Source: JAABRB01 sp963735025
Lineage (GTDB): Bacteria; Pseudomonadota; Gammaproteobacteria; Burkholderiales; SG8-39
Reading direction: 5' to 3'
DNA: 64,000 bases
Assembly: GCA_963735025.1 (NCBI GenBank)
Contig: CAVTJG010000007.1
Coordinates: 1-64,000, forward strand
Shown: in pieces, positions 18,786 through 27,739 of the stretch
How positions within the stretch are numbered: position 1 is the stretch's first letter
Layout of the letters: each line of letters opens with the position of its first letter
The notes under the pieces: generated by a model
What the model was told of the DNA's origin: nothing
Database searches by the model: none
Seen by the model: the letters and a program-made list of their open reading frames with translations, nothing else
Position numbers and translations under genes: made by a program

Positions 18786-20729
18786 ATGTGCGGCATTCTT
18801 GGCTTATTCAGCCCAGAGATTACTCATAGCGACATAGCCTCGATTCGGGAGGCAATGTCTAGGGTCGCGTACCGAGGTCCCGATGACAGCGGTCTGACAT
18901 ATTTCCGGATTGGTGATACGTCGATACACGACATACATTCAGAGCGCGGATCAACAGACCAACACCCTCCGAGCGCACCCTGCCAGCTGGCACTCGGTCA
19001 TCTTCGCCTGTCAATTATTGATCTCTCGCCGGCCGGCCATCAACCCATGGCCACTGAAGACGGCGCTTTTTGGGTCACATATAACGGCGAAATCTACAAC
19101 TACCTCGAACTCCGTGAAGAACTAGAACGGACCGGCGCACGGTTTCGATCCCACTCGGACACCGAGGTGATCCTGGAGGCATACCGCGTCTGGGGAATGA
19201 GTTGTGTGAATCGGTTCAGGGGAATGTGGAGTTTCCTGTTGCTTGACATCCCCGGTCGGCAGCTCTTTTGCTCGCGCGACCGATTTGGCATCAAGCCGCT
19301 TTACTACTGGCATGACGGCAAACGCACCGTGATGGCGTCCGAGATCAAGCAGATTCTCGCGTTTCCGTTTGTGAAGCGCACCGTCGACAGGCAGGGCGCC
19401 TTCGAATACCTTTTACACGGTTCGACTGATCACCGCCCTGAGACGATGTTCTCCGGTGTGCACAGAGTACAGCCTGGTGAGAACCTGATCCTAAATCTCG
19501 TTTCGGGACAAATCGAAGTTGCGCGCTACTACGATCCCCAACCAGTTATTGATACACGCATCACATTAGCTGACGCGTCCCGCAAGTTTCGCGACCTCTT
19601 TGCCGAAAGCATAAAGCTCCATCTCCGAAGCGATGTCGAGGTGGGCAGTTGCCTCTCAGGCGGGCTCGATAGCTCTTCGATCGTTTGCCTCGTGCGCGAG
19701 CAGCTGAACGAAGCTCGCAAACAAGACCTCCAGCGCACGTTTAGCTCCCACTTCGAGGAGCCTGAAGCGAACGAGCTCGAATACATGCAGCACGTCATTA
19801 GTGCGACCGGCGTGACTGCGAAATTTACTTATCCTCGCGCAGAAGACCTATTAACCGATCTACCACGGATTATTTGGCACCAGGACGAGCCCTTTGGCTC
19901 CACCAGCATCTTCGCGCAATGGTGTGTATTCAAGCTAGCGAACGAATTCGGGGTAAAAGTTATGCTCGACGGTCAGGGTGCGGACGAGCCTCTCGCCGGG
20001 TACGTCGGATTCGGTGCCTATTATCTCCAAGAGTTGCTGCATAAACGACGATACGCAGACCTTGCTCGTGAAACGTTTTTTTATGCAATTCGCCAAGGCA
20101 AAGCGGGCCTTCCGGTGCTGGCCGCAGTGCCCGCGCTTCGCTCCTTGGCTGCTCTAGCTCCAGCATATCCCCAAATCTCTTGGATCGATTCAGATCTGGC
20201 GGCATCGTGCACAGCCGCAAATTCGTATCTCGAGAACATGAGGCTGTCCCCGTACGGATCCGACGAAATACTGAACAACACCCTCGCCCAGTTGACATGG
20301 CGCAATAATATTCCAACCCTTTTGCGTTACGAAGATCGTAACTCGATGGCGTTTTCTGTCGAGGCTCGGGTGCCCTATCTCGATCATCAGCTCGTCGAGT
20401 TCGTGATGAGCCTCCCATCTGGATTCAAGATAAGGAATGCATTTACGAAGCGCGTGTTACGGGAGGGCATGGCCGGTGTGCTCCCCGACAAGATCCGCTG
20501 GCGCGTCAGTAAGCTTGGGTTTGCCACGCCAGAGCGGAAATGGCAGCAGACAAAATTGCGCCCAATGATTGAGAAAGCGCTGACTAGTGATTTGCTAAGA
20601 GGCTATGTAGATGGCGCGCGTGCTAACCAATATTTGAGCGAGCTTTCCGCGACAAGGCTTCAAGACTTCACCCCTTGGCGATGGTTGAATTTCGTGCTCT
20701 GGCGAGAGGTATATGACGTGCAGGGATAG
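18786..20729 (+). CDS. asnB: Asparagine-synthase-like glutamine amidotransferase (AsnB family), copy 2
   Basis: A 647-residue protein beginning MCGILGLF, so Cys2 can act as the glutaminase nucleophile. YRGPDDSG, LALGHLRLSIIDLSPAGHQPM and YNGEIYNYLELREEL complete the glutamine amidotransferase domain. The synthetase domain has LSGGLDSSS near residue 290 and LDGQGADEPLAGYVGF, where the usual GGD becomes GQGADE as in an AsnB subfamily seen in polysaccharide loci. An insertion of about 15 residues (DTSIHDIHSERGSTDQ) follows the RGPD motif. The context favours amidation of a sugar carboxylate over cellular asparagine supply. Its stop overlaps the fused glycosyltransferase gene. Confidence 0.87.
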   Translation: MCGILGLFSPEITHSDIASIREAMSRVAYRGPDDSGLTYFRIGDTSIHDIHSERGSTDQHPPSAPCQLALGHLRLSIIDLSPAGHQPMATEDGAFWVTYNGEIYNYLELREELERTGARFRSHSDTEVILEAYRVWGMSCVNRFRGMWSFLLLDIPGRQLFCSRDRFGIKPLYYWHDGKRTVMASEIKQILAFPFVKRTVDRQGAFEYLLHGSTDHRPETMFSGVHRVQPGENLILNLVSGQIEVARYYDPQPVIDTRITLADASRKFRDLFAESIKLHLRSDVEVGSCLSGGLDSSSIVCLVREQLNEARKQDLQRTFSSHFEEPEANELEYMQHVISATGVTAKFTYPRAEDLLTDLPRIIWHQDEPFGSTSIFAQWCVFKLANEFGVKVMLDGQGADEPLAGYVGFGAYYLQELLHKRRYADLARETFFYAIRQGKAGLPVLAAVPALRSLAALAPAYPQISWIDSDLAASCTAANSYLENMRLSPYGSDEILNNTLAQLTWRNNIPTLLRYEDRNSMAFSVEARVPYLDHQLVEFVMSLPSGFKIRNAFTKRVLREGMAGVLPDKIRWRVSKLGFATPERKWQQTKLRPMIEKALTSDLLRGYVDGARANQYLSELSATRLQDFTPWRWLNFVLWREVYDVQG

Positions 20730-23244
20730 CGGAGCGCTCATACGGCGCGCAGATTGCGTCGTGATGCTTACTTGGTCCGATTGGAAGAACGAGCCCAGAA
20801 GCAACCGCTATCACTTTGCCACGCGGTTTGCGAAGTTGCTCCCCGTGCTCTTCGTCCAGCCGGATGCCACAAATGCAGAAGCTACTGTCGAAGATAGTGG
20901 CTTTCCGAATATCCGGCTCGTTCACATCCCCCCGACTTATGGCGCCGCACAGACCGCCTTACTTGCGGGGGCTGTAAACGCTCTCGGCTTCCGCCGTCCG
21001 CTTCTATGGACGTACAACGCGCACTTTCATGACTTCGTAGCGAGGACTTTCTCGCCCCTCAAGATCTACCATGCCACGGAAGATTACTTCGTGCCTGCGG
21101 GCGACCCGAGCGACCAACTCGTCACCAAGCTTCGTGACATCTTGGCGCACACGGACCTCCTCGTCACCGTATCGAAATCGCTGCGCGATCGTTATATTGA
21201 CTATGGGCGCTATCGCGGCAAGGCACTAGTGCTCATGAACGGCTGTGACTATCAGTTCTGGACTGATGGCCTCACCGACGTTGGCAAAGATTTTCAATCC
21301 GGCAAGCCGCGCGCGATTTACCAGGGAGGAATCAATAGCCGTCTCGATTTCGATCTGCTAGCGGGATTGGCGAGGGCTCTTCCTCACTGGGATTTCGAGT
21401 TCTGCGGCAGAGTTTCTTCACCTGGTGAAGGCTGGGCAGCCCTTTTGGCGCTACAGAACGTGCGGTTCCTCGGCGAGCTCGCACCCGAGGAATTGCGGAC
21501 GGCCTGCCGCAGGGCAACGGTGGGCCTGATACCGTTCAAGCAGGAACCATACATAGACGTCTCGATGCCGCTGAAAGCGCTGGAGTACGTGGCGAGCGGA
21601 TTACCCGTTGTGAGCGTTCCAATCCAGGCACTACGCGCCTTTCCGAAACTATTTTCGATTGCTAACGACGCATCCGGCTTCGCGTCGGCGCTGGAGGGCG
21701 CAATCTCGCAACGTTACGACAAGGATGCAACTCGCGAGCGACAAACCGTTGCCTCGCGGTTTGACTACGACAAACGCTTCCAGGAGTTGCTTGACCAAAT
21801 CGATACTTTGCCTGAACTCAAGAAACGCGGGTTCGTGCGTGCGAACGTTCTTATTCTTTACGATGCTGAGATCTCGCTCCACGTCAGCACGATTGAGGAG
21901 CATCTCCGGAGCTTTAGAATCTTCTCGACACACGAGGTACTCTATGCGCACGCCTCGGGTTCGGCAAAATGCACGTACGACCTGTCGATGTTCGACGCAG
22001 TCGTACTTCACTATTCTATTCGCGTCAGCACTGCGACCCATCTGTCACGAGACTACGCTCCGGCTCTCAAAGCGTACGGTGGGCTAAAGCTGCTGTTTCT
22101 TCAAGACGAGTACGAAGGTACCGAGACGGCACGCCAGTGGATCGAGAACCTCGGGGTCCATGTGGTCTTCACCTGCGTGCCAATGGCTGACGTGGAGAAA
22201 GTCTATCCACGATCGCGATTCCCGCATGTCGAGTTTCTTCCGACGCTGACGGGTTATGTGCCACTTGGTTTTCCGAGCTTAATCAGGCCACTCGAAGAAC
22301 GCCCGCACCTGATCGCCTATCGCGGACGCTCTTTGCCGTATTGGTACGGAGATCTCGGGCAGGAGAAGCTGCAAATCGGAAAGCGCATGAAGGCTATCTG
22401 CGCGGAGCGAGGTCTTTGCGTCGACATAGCGTGGCAGGATGCGGAGCGGATCTACGGCCCCGACTGGTATGGTTTTCTCCAGAGCGCGCGTGCGACACTC
22501 GGAACCGAGAGCGGCGCCAATGTGTTTGATGAGCATGGCGCGATCCGCGTGAGCATTGAAGCAGCCGGACGCGAGAACCCTTCGCTCGACTATGCGGAAG
22601 CGCGAGCGCGCTTCTTAGGCCCACACGAGGGCAGGGTTCGCATGAATCAGGTCTCGCCAAAGATCTTTGAGGCAATCGCGTGCAGAACAGCGCTTGTCCT
22701 GTTTGAGGGTGAGTATTCTGGTGTCGTCAAACCCAATGTGCACTATATTCCTCTTAAGAAGGATTTCTCGAATGTTGATGAGGTCCTCAAAAAGCTGCAG
22801 GACGACGCTTTCATCTCGGCGCTCACGGAACGCGCATATGCCGACGTGATCGGCACAGGTGCGTTCAGCTATGAGACATTTGTACACGACGTCGACCGCA
22901 TTATCGCTGAGCGACTCAGGGTCACCTCCGGGGTGCGCGTTCTAACCGAGGTCGTCGCAACAAAGGGCTCAATTGGGATAAACTGGTTTACAGTCCCCGG
23001 CCCACATGGATTCTTTAGACTCCCAGCTTCAGTCGTCGAGAGCAAGAAGAATTGGCCCGAGGCGCCGTTGACACTGGAAGCGGCCCGAGACTGGGGTATC
23101 CCCGAGGGCGTACGCCCATCGCTGCTACTCGCCCTCGGGCTGTGGCGGCTCTTGCCCTTATCGGCAAGGGTCCGCGCGAGGCCTTTTGCAATGCGAGCAC
23201 TAGCAGCGGCGCGGCAAGTAAGGGCGCGTCTGCACGGTAACTAG
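20713..23244 (+). CDS. Two-domain glycosyltransferase fused to QDEY/SGVxxP GT-like domain, copy 2
   Basis: A single 843-residue protein. Residues ~1-365 match the glycosyltransferase at 13068 (VVMLTWSDWKNEPRSNRYHFATR, YHATEDYFVP, NGCDYQFW, QGGINSRLDFDLLAG, MPLKALEYVASGLPVV). Residues ~375-720 match the GT-like family (ANVLILYDAE, FDAVVLHYSIR, LLFLQDEYEGTE, VYPRSRFPHVEF, LGTESGANVFDE, RMNQVSPKIFEAI, LFEGEYSGVVKP). A variable C-terminal tail ends in basic hydrophobic sequence. No frameshift is evident, so the fusion appears real. It probably transfers two sugars in sequence or one sugar with a tethered partner activity; that is inference. ATG at 20713 overlaps the upstream stop by 17 bp. Confidence 0.8.
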   Translation: MTCRDSGALIRRADCVVMLTWSDWKNEPRSNRYHFATRFAKLLPVLFVQPDATNAEATVEDSGFPNIRLVHIPPTYGAAQTALLAGAVNALGFRRPLLWTYNAHFHDFVARTFSPLKIYHATEDYFVPAGDPSDQLVTKLRDILAHTDLLVTVSKSLRDRYIDYGRYRGKALVLMNGCDYQFWTDGLTDVGKDFQSGKPRAIYQGGINSRLDFDLLAGLARALPHWDFEFCGRVSSPGEGWAALLALQNVRFLGELAPEELRTACRRATVGLIPFKQEPYIDVSMPLKALEYVASGLPVVSVPIQALRAFPKLFSIANDASGFASALEGAISQRYDKDATRERQTVASRFDYDKRFQELLDQIDTLPELKKRGFVRANVLILYDAEISLHVSTIEEHLRSFRIFSTHEVLYAHASGSAKCTYDLSMFDAVVLHYSIRVSTATHLSRDYAPALKAYGGLKLLFLQDEYEGTETARQWIENLGVHVVFTCVPMADVEKVYPRSRFPHVEFLPTLTGYVPLGFPSLIRPLEERPHLIAYRGRSLPYWYGDLGQEKLQIGKRMKAICAERGLCVDIAWQDAERIYGPDWYGFLQSARATLGTESGANVFDEHGAIRVSIEAAGRENPSLDYAEARARFLGPHEGRVRMNQVSPKIFEAIACRTALVLFEGEYSGVVKPNVHYIPLKKDFSNVDEVLKKLQDDAFISALTERAYADVIGTGAFSYETFVHDVDRIIAERLRVTSGVRVLTEVVATKGSIGINWFTVPGPHGFFRLPASVVESKKNWPEAPLTLEAARDWGIPEGVRPSLLLALGLWRLLPLSARVRARPFAMRALAAARQVRARLHGN

Positions 23245-23451
23245 GATCGCATGACAAGAAACTAGGCCTAGAAAACTGGCCATATCGCGCTACCGCCAGG
23301 GGCATACATCTACACGATATCGCGTGCTTTATTGAATGGGTATGGCGATGGAAATGTGGTGGACTTACCTCGAGCGCAGCGTCGACGTTGATACTCACAC
23401 GACAGGCGTGAAGGAGCCCAAGCGATTGTTTGATCGTGAATTGAAGGCAGT

Positions 23452-24732
23452 ATGAAGGCCCCGCTTGAGGTACTCCTTCTTTGCGTAACACCTTCCGCCA
23501 ACGCGCAGACGATCCGCGATCACATTCAAGCGCTATCAACGCTCTCACGTCACAACGTACGACGGCTAGACATTCGGCAATTGGGAAAGCGTCCCGTGCC
23601 GGCGCAGCTCGATCTGGATCGATTCGATGCGATTCTCATCCACTATAGCGTTTATACGTTAGACGATCGCCACCTTGATGAGGAAGCAAAGGCCGCCATT
23701 CGGCGGTTTGCGGGGCTCAAAGGACTTTTCATCCAGGACGAATATCGCCGGGTGAACGATGCAAGAAAAGCGATACGAAGCCTTGGAATCCGCCTTCTCT
23801 TCACATGTGTCCCCGAGCCCGAGGTGGAGAAGGTCTATCCGGCGGCCTTGATGCCGGGTGTCCGAAGGATCTCAACGCTGACGGGATTCGTACCTGCGGG
23901 CCTTGTTTCCCGTGTGGTTCCCCCTATAGCGACAAGGCCCATCGACGTGGGATACCGTGCACGAAAGCTCCCCTATCACCTGGGGCGCTTAGGCTTAGAG
24001 AAATGGGAGATCGTCCCACGATTTCTCGAGGCGACCCGAGAGAGCGCGCTGAATTGCGATCTGTCGTTCGACGAAGAGAGAAGGATATACGGAAAGGAAT
24101 GGATCAGATTTGTGACCTCCTGTAAAGCAGTCCTGGGTACGGAGAGCGGCGCCAGCGTGTTCGATTTCACTGGAAAGATCGAGAAGCATGTCGATGACTA
24201 CCTGCGAGTGTATCCAGGCGCGACATTCGCGGAGGTCTCGAATAAGTTCTTCGCACAAGAAGAGGGGCGAATCCGGCTAAATCAGATCTCGCCGCGTTGC
24301 TTCGAGGCGGCAGCCTTAAGGACCGCGATGGTCTTATTCGTAGGCGACTACTCGGGAGTACTGACCCCATGGCGGCACTATGTACCACTTGCGAAAGACT
24401 TCAGTAACATCGACGAGGTCGTGCGGACTTTGCATGACCCCGCGAAGCTGCAATGCATCGCTAATCATGCCTATGAGGAAGTCGCCTGCAACCCTAGGTA
24501 TTCCTACGCACGCTTCGTCCACGAAGTGGATCGAGTCCTTTCGGAGGAGGCCTCGGAATTCAGGCCGCGCGCAAATAAAGCGTATGGGATACTGTCCATG
24601 CTCTGGCTAAATATGCCTGCCCGAATCATGTTAATTGCGATAAACGTATGGAACCGCCTTCCATCTAATGCCCGGATGGCGTTAAAGACTTTGCTGAGGG
24701 CCATAGCGACGAAGCTCACGACGTCTCGCTAG
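23452..24732 (+). CDS. GT-like protein, QDEY/SGVxxP paralogue family, copy 3
   Basis: A 426-residue stand-alone member of the family described at 14113. Shared blocks: FDAILIHYSV, LFIQDEYRR, FTCVPEPEVEKVYP, STLTGFVP, GYRARKLPYHLGRLGLEKW, RIYGKEWIRFV, LGTESGASVFDF, RLNQISPRCFEAAALRTAM, FVGDYSGVLTPWRHYVPL and KDFSN. It groups with copy 4 (29789) by the SPRCFEAAALRTAM signature, while copies 1 and 2 share SPKIFEAI. A ~207 bp gap with no gene precedes it, so it may have its own promoter. Function as a glycosyltransferase is inferred from the GT-B-like C-terminal pattern. Confidence 0.72.
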   Translation: MKAPLEVLLLCVTPSANAQTIRDHIQALSTLSRHNVRRLDIRQLGKRPVPAQLDLDRFDAILIHYSVYTLDDRHLDEEAKAAIRRFAGLKGLFIQDEYRRVNDARKAIRSLGIRLLFTCVPEPEVEKVYPAALMPGVRRISTLTGFVPAGLVSRVVPPIATRPIDVGYRARKLPYHLGRLGLEKWEIVPRFLEATRESALNCDLSFDEERRIYGKEWIRFVTSCKAVLGTESGASVFDFTGKIEKHVDDYLRVYPGATFAEVSNKFFAQEEGRIRLNQISPRCFEAAALRTAMVLFVGDYSGVLTPWRHYVPLAKDFSNIDEVVRTLHDPAKLQCIANHAYEEVACNPRYSYARFVHEVDRVLSEEASEFRPRANKAYGILSMLWLNMPARIMLIAINVWNRLPSNARMALKTLLRAIATKLTTSR

Positions 24733-24758
24733 CTCTCGTCCAGAACATCTAGAACACC

Positions 24759-26684
24759 ATGTGCGGAATTGCTGGACTGCTTTTTGAACCCGGATCACTT
24801 TCGAGGGACGACGCTGCGGCGAAGGTTCACGCAATGAACCGCATGCAAGCGCATCGTGGCCCTGACGGCGAGGGGACCTGGGTGAGCCCGGACGGACGCA
24901 TAGGACTGGCGCATGTCCGACTGAGCATCATCGACCTCTCCGAAGCAGCTGCTCAGCCGATGATTTCCGAGTCGGGCAACGTCATTACATATAACGGCGA
25001 AATTTACAACTACGTCGAGCTCCGGCACGAACTTGGTGCCGAGAACTTCCGCACCACCTCGGACACAGAGGTGATCCTGCGCGCCTACGAGCGCTGGGGC
25101 GAAGCGTGTGTAGGGCACCTGCGCGGCATGTTCGCTTTCGCGCTGTGGGATGCCAAGGTCGGCAAGCTCTTTATCGCGCGCGATCGTTTCGGGATTAAGC
25201 CGTTTTACTACTACTCCGACGGAAAGCGATTCCTCTTCGCCTCTGAGATGAAGGCGCTAGTGCCGTTCATCCCGAGGCTGGATACCAACATTGATAGTCT
25301 GCACGACTACTTCTGCTTCCAGTTCTGCTTAGGCGAGCGCACGCTTTTCTCCGGAATCAAGCAGCTGCAGCCCGCGCACTGCGGCTACGTCGAGCCTTCG
25401 GGGCACATCACGCTCCGCCAGTATTGGGAAGTGCACTACCACGTAGACTGGGACCACACCGAGCGCTACTTCGTTGACAAGGTACGGGAGCGCCTCCTCG
25501 ACTCGGTGGACGTTCATTTGCGTGCCGATGTGGAAGTGGGGGCCTACGTAAGCGGCGGCGTGGATTCGAGCCTGATCGCCGCTCTCGGGCGCGAACTGCG
25601 GCCCACCCATCACTTCCAGGCATTTAACGGCCGGTTCATGATGGGGGATGCGTTCGACGAGTCACGTTACGCCCAGGCGCTCGCCGAGGAACGCGGCATG
25701 GTACTGCACGAGACCGACATCGGTGAGAGCGACTTTGTCGAGAACATTGCGAGGGTTATCTACCATCTCGATCAGCCGGTGGCTGGGCCTGGATCGTTCC
25801 CGCAGTTCATGGTTTCGCGAACCGTGCGCGATCACCTCAAGGTCGTGCTCGGCGGCCAGGGCGGGGACGAGATCTTCGGTGGCTACGCGCGCTACCTCCT
25901 CGCGTATTTTGAGCAATGCATCAAGGGCGCGCTTGACGGAACGATGGACAGCGGCAACTTCGTTGTCACCTATGAATCCATCATTCCGAATTTGCGCACC
26001 CTGCAGCAGTACAAGCCCCTGATCCAGGAGTTTTGGGCCGAAGGAATCTTCAACGAGCGCGACAAGCGCTATTTCCGCCTTATAAATAGATCGAACACGT
26101 TTGGCGACGTAATCGATTGGAGTCTCTTCAAGCAGTCGTCGTCTTTCGAGGATTTCCAGGCGATTTACTGGGGACAGAATGTCGGCAACGAATCGTATTT
26201 CGACAGCATGACCCACTTCGACTTCAAGACGCTGTTGCCGGCGTTGCTGCAAGTCGAGGACCGTATGAGCATGGCGCATGGAATCGAGTCGCGTGTACCG
26301 CTTCTCGATCACCCGCTGGTGGAGCTTGCGGCGACGATTCCTGCGAACGTCAAGTTCTTGAGCGGCGAACTCAAACGTCTATTGCGTCACGCATTCGCCG
26401 ACAAGCTGCCGAAGGTCATTCTGGAGCGCAAGGACAAGATGGGTTTCCCGGTGCCTCTGCAAGTGTGGATGCGCGATGGCGGGCGCACGCGAGAGTTCAT
26501 TTTGGACACTTTCAGTAGCGAGCGAGCGCGCAAGCGCTTCTATCTTGCCCCTGGCTTCAACATCGAAAAGATGATGGCAAAGGAAGGTCTCTTTAGCCGC
26601 AACATCTGGGCGTTTCTGAGCCTGGAACTCTGGCATCAGCAGTTTCACGACCGGCACGCGGAACTGCGCGCAAGCGTCCCCTAG
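24759..26684 (+). CDS. asnB: Asparagine-synthase-like glutamine amidotransferase (AsnB family), copy 3
   Basis: A 641-residue protein: MCGIAGLL (Cys2 nucleophile), HRGPDGEGTW intact, LAHVRLSIIDLSEAAAQPM, TYNGEIYNYVELRHEL, then VSGGVDSSLIAAL near residue 264 and LGGQGGDEIFGGYARY in the synthetase domain. It has the canonical features that copy 1 lacks around the HRGPDG motif. It lies 26 bp after the GT-like copy 3 and about 100 bp before the Wbm-like epimerase trio, whose products would be uronic-acid sugars. A uronamide-forming role is therefore likely but inferred. Confidence 0.88.
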   Translation: MCGIAGLLFEPGSLSRDDAAAKVHAMNRMQAHRGPDGEGTWVSPDGRIGLAHVRLSIIDLSEAAAQPMISESGNVITYNGEIYNYVELRHELGAENFRTTSDTEVILRAYERWGEACVGHLRGMFAFALWDAKVGKLFIARDRFGIKPFYYYSDGKRFLFASEMKALVPFIPRLDTNIDSLHDYFCFQFCLGERTLFSGIKQLQPAHCGYVEPSGHITLRQYWEVHYHVDWDHTERYFVDKVRERLLDSVDVHLRADVEVGAYVSGGVDSSLIAALGRELRPTHHFQAFNGRFMMGDAFDESRYAQALAEERGMVLHETDIGESDFVENIARVIYHLDQPVAGPGSFPQFMVSRTVRDHLKVVLGGQGGDEIFGGYARYLLAYFEQCIKGALDGTMDSGNFVVTYESIIPNLRTLQQYKPLIQEFWAEGIFNERDKRYFRLINRSNTFGDVIDWSLFKQSSSFEDFQAIYWGQNVGNESYFDSMTHFDFKTLLPALLQVEDRMSMAHGIESRVPLLDHPLVELAATIPANVKFLSGELKRLLRHAFADKLPKVILERKDKMGFPVPLQVWMRDGGRTREFILDTFSSERARKRFYLAPGFNIEKMMAKEGLFSRNIWAFLSLELWHQQFHDRHAELRASVP

Positions 26685-26790
26685 CTCGCCGTCAAAAGCG
26701 GCTGGGCGCTGACCACGCGGGCCCAGGGCACTCGGGGACCCGCACCCGAGTAGGGTAAAATTGCTGGTTTTTGCGTATTCCGAGGCTTCC

Positions 26791-27729
26791 ATGCGCGTAC
26801 TCATTTCCGGTGGTAGCGGCCAGATTGGCTCCCATGTCGCCGAGCTTCTCCTCGCCCGAGGTGACGAGGTGGTGAATATCGACAATCTGGCCACGGGTCG
26901 GCCAGAGCATCTGCCTGATCAAGCGCGGCTCACGAACGTCTACGACACGATCGCCGACAAGGCCCTAGTGGATCACTGGGCGGGCGACTTCCGTCCCGAT
27001 GCGATCGTGCACTGCGCGGCGTCCTACAAGGATCCGAACGACTGGTACAACGACTCGTTGACCAACGCGGTCGGTGGCGCGAACCTAATCACCGCGGCAA
27101 AGGCGAACAAAGTCAAGCGCTTCGTCTATTTCCAGACCGCGCTCTGCTACGGCGTGAAGCCGCTCGAGCAGCCGATTACGCTGAATCATCCGATCAATCC
27201 GGACAATTCGAGCTATTCGATTACCAAAACTACCACGGAAGAGTTTCTCCGCTTGTCTGGAATCGAGTACGTGACTTTCAGACTTGCGAACGTGATCGGG
27301 CCGCGCTGCGTAAGCGGCCCGCTGCCGATCTTTTTCCAGCGGCTCACCGGCGGGAAGCAGTGCTTCGTCACCAAGGCGAGGCGCGACTTTGTGTTCAATG
27401 CGGATCTTGCAAGGCAGGTAATCCGAGCGATCGACGGAGTCGGAAGCGGCGCCTACCACTTCTCCTCGGGGAAAGATATCGCGATCCTGGATCTGTACAA
27501 CGCGATGGTCGAAGCGCTCGGCATGAAGCCATACCCGCAGCCAGAGGTTCGTGAGCTCAGCCCCGACGATGCACCATCGATTCTGCTCGACCCGTCCCGA
27601 ACCTTCAAGGACTTCGGCGAGATGAAGTTCACCCCTCTCTCCGAACTGTGCCGCAGGTCGGCCGAGTACTACCGGAAGTTCGGCGTGCAAGGCGGCTACA
27701 CGCACCTCAAGCACGCCGAAACGAAGTGA
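26791..27729 (+). CDS. NAD-dependent epimerase, Bordetella WbmH/WbmG-like
   Basis: A 312-residue extended SDR starting at ATG 26791 with MRVLISGGSGQIGSHVAELL; the longer upstream frame has no coding look. The catalytic region reads FVYFQTALCYGVKP, with Thr in place of Ser, and YSITKTTTEEFL as the YxxxK pair. The FQTALCYG stretch and IVHCAASYKDPNDWYND block are what I associate with the WbmG/WbmH epimerases of the Bordetella O-antigen locus. Those are implicated in C4 epimerisation of UDP-2,3-diacetamido uronic acids. The next gene is a close paralogue 10 bp downstream. Confidence 0.82.
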   Translation: MRVLISGGSGQIGSHVAELLLARGDEVVNIDNLATGRPEHLPDQARLTNVYDTIADKALVDHWAGDFRPDAIVHCAASYKDPNDWYNDSLTNAVGGANLITAAKANKVKRFVYFQTALCYGVKPLEQPITLNHPINPDNSSYSITKTTTEEFLRLSGIEYVTFRLANVIGPRCVSGPLPIFFQRLTGGKQCFVTKARRDFVFNADLARQVIRAIDGVGSGAYHFSSGKDIAILDLYNAMVEALGMKPYPQPEVRELSPDDAPSILLDPSRTFKDFGEMKFTPLSELCRRSAEYYRKFGVQGGYTHLKHAETK

Positions 27730-27739
27730 CGGGCCGGTT

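Noticed and set aside
26761..26790. TTG at 26761 as start of the WbmH-like epimerase
   Set aside because: ATG 26791 directly precedes the SDR nucleotide-binding motif at the usual distance; the extra ten residues are not typical.
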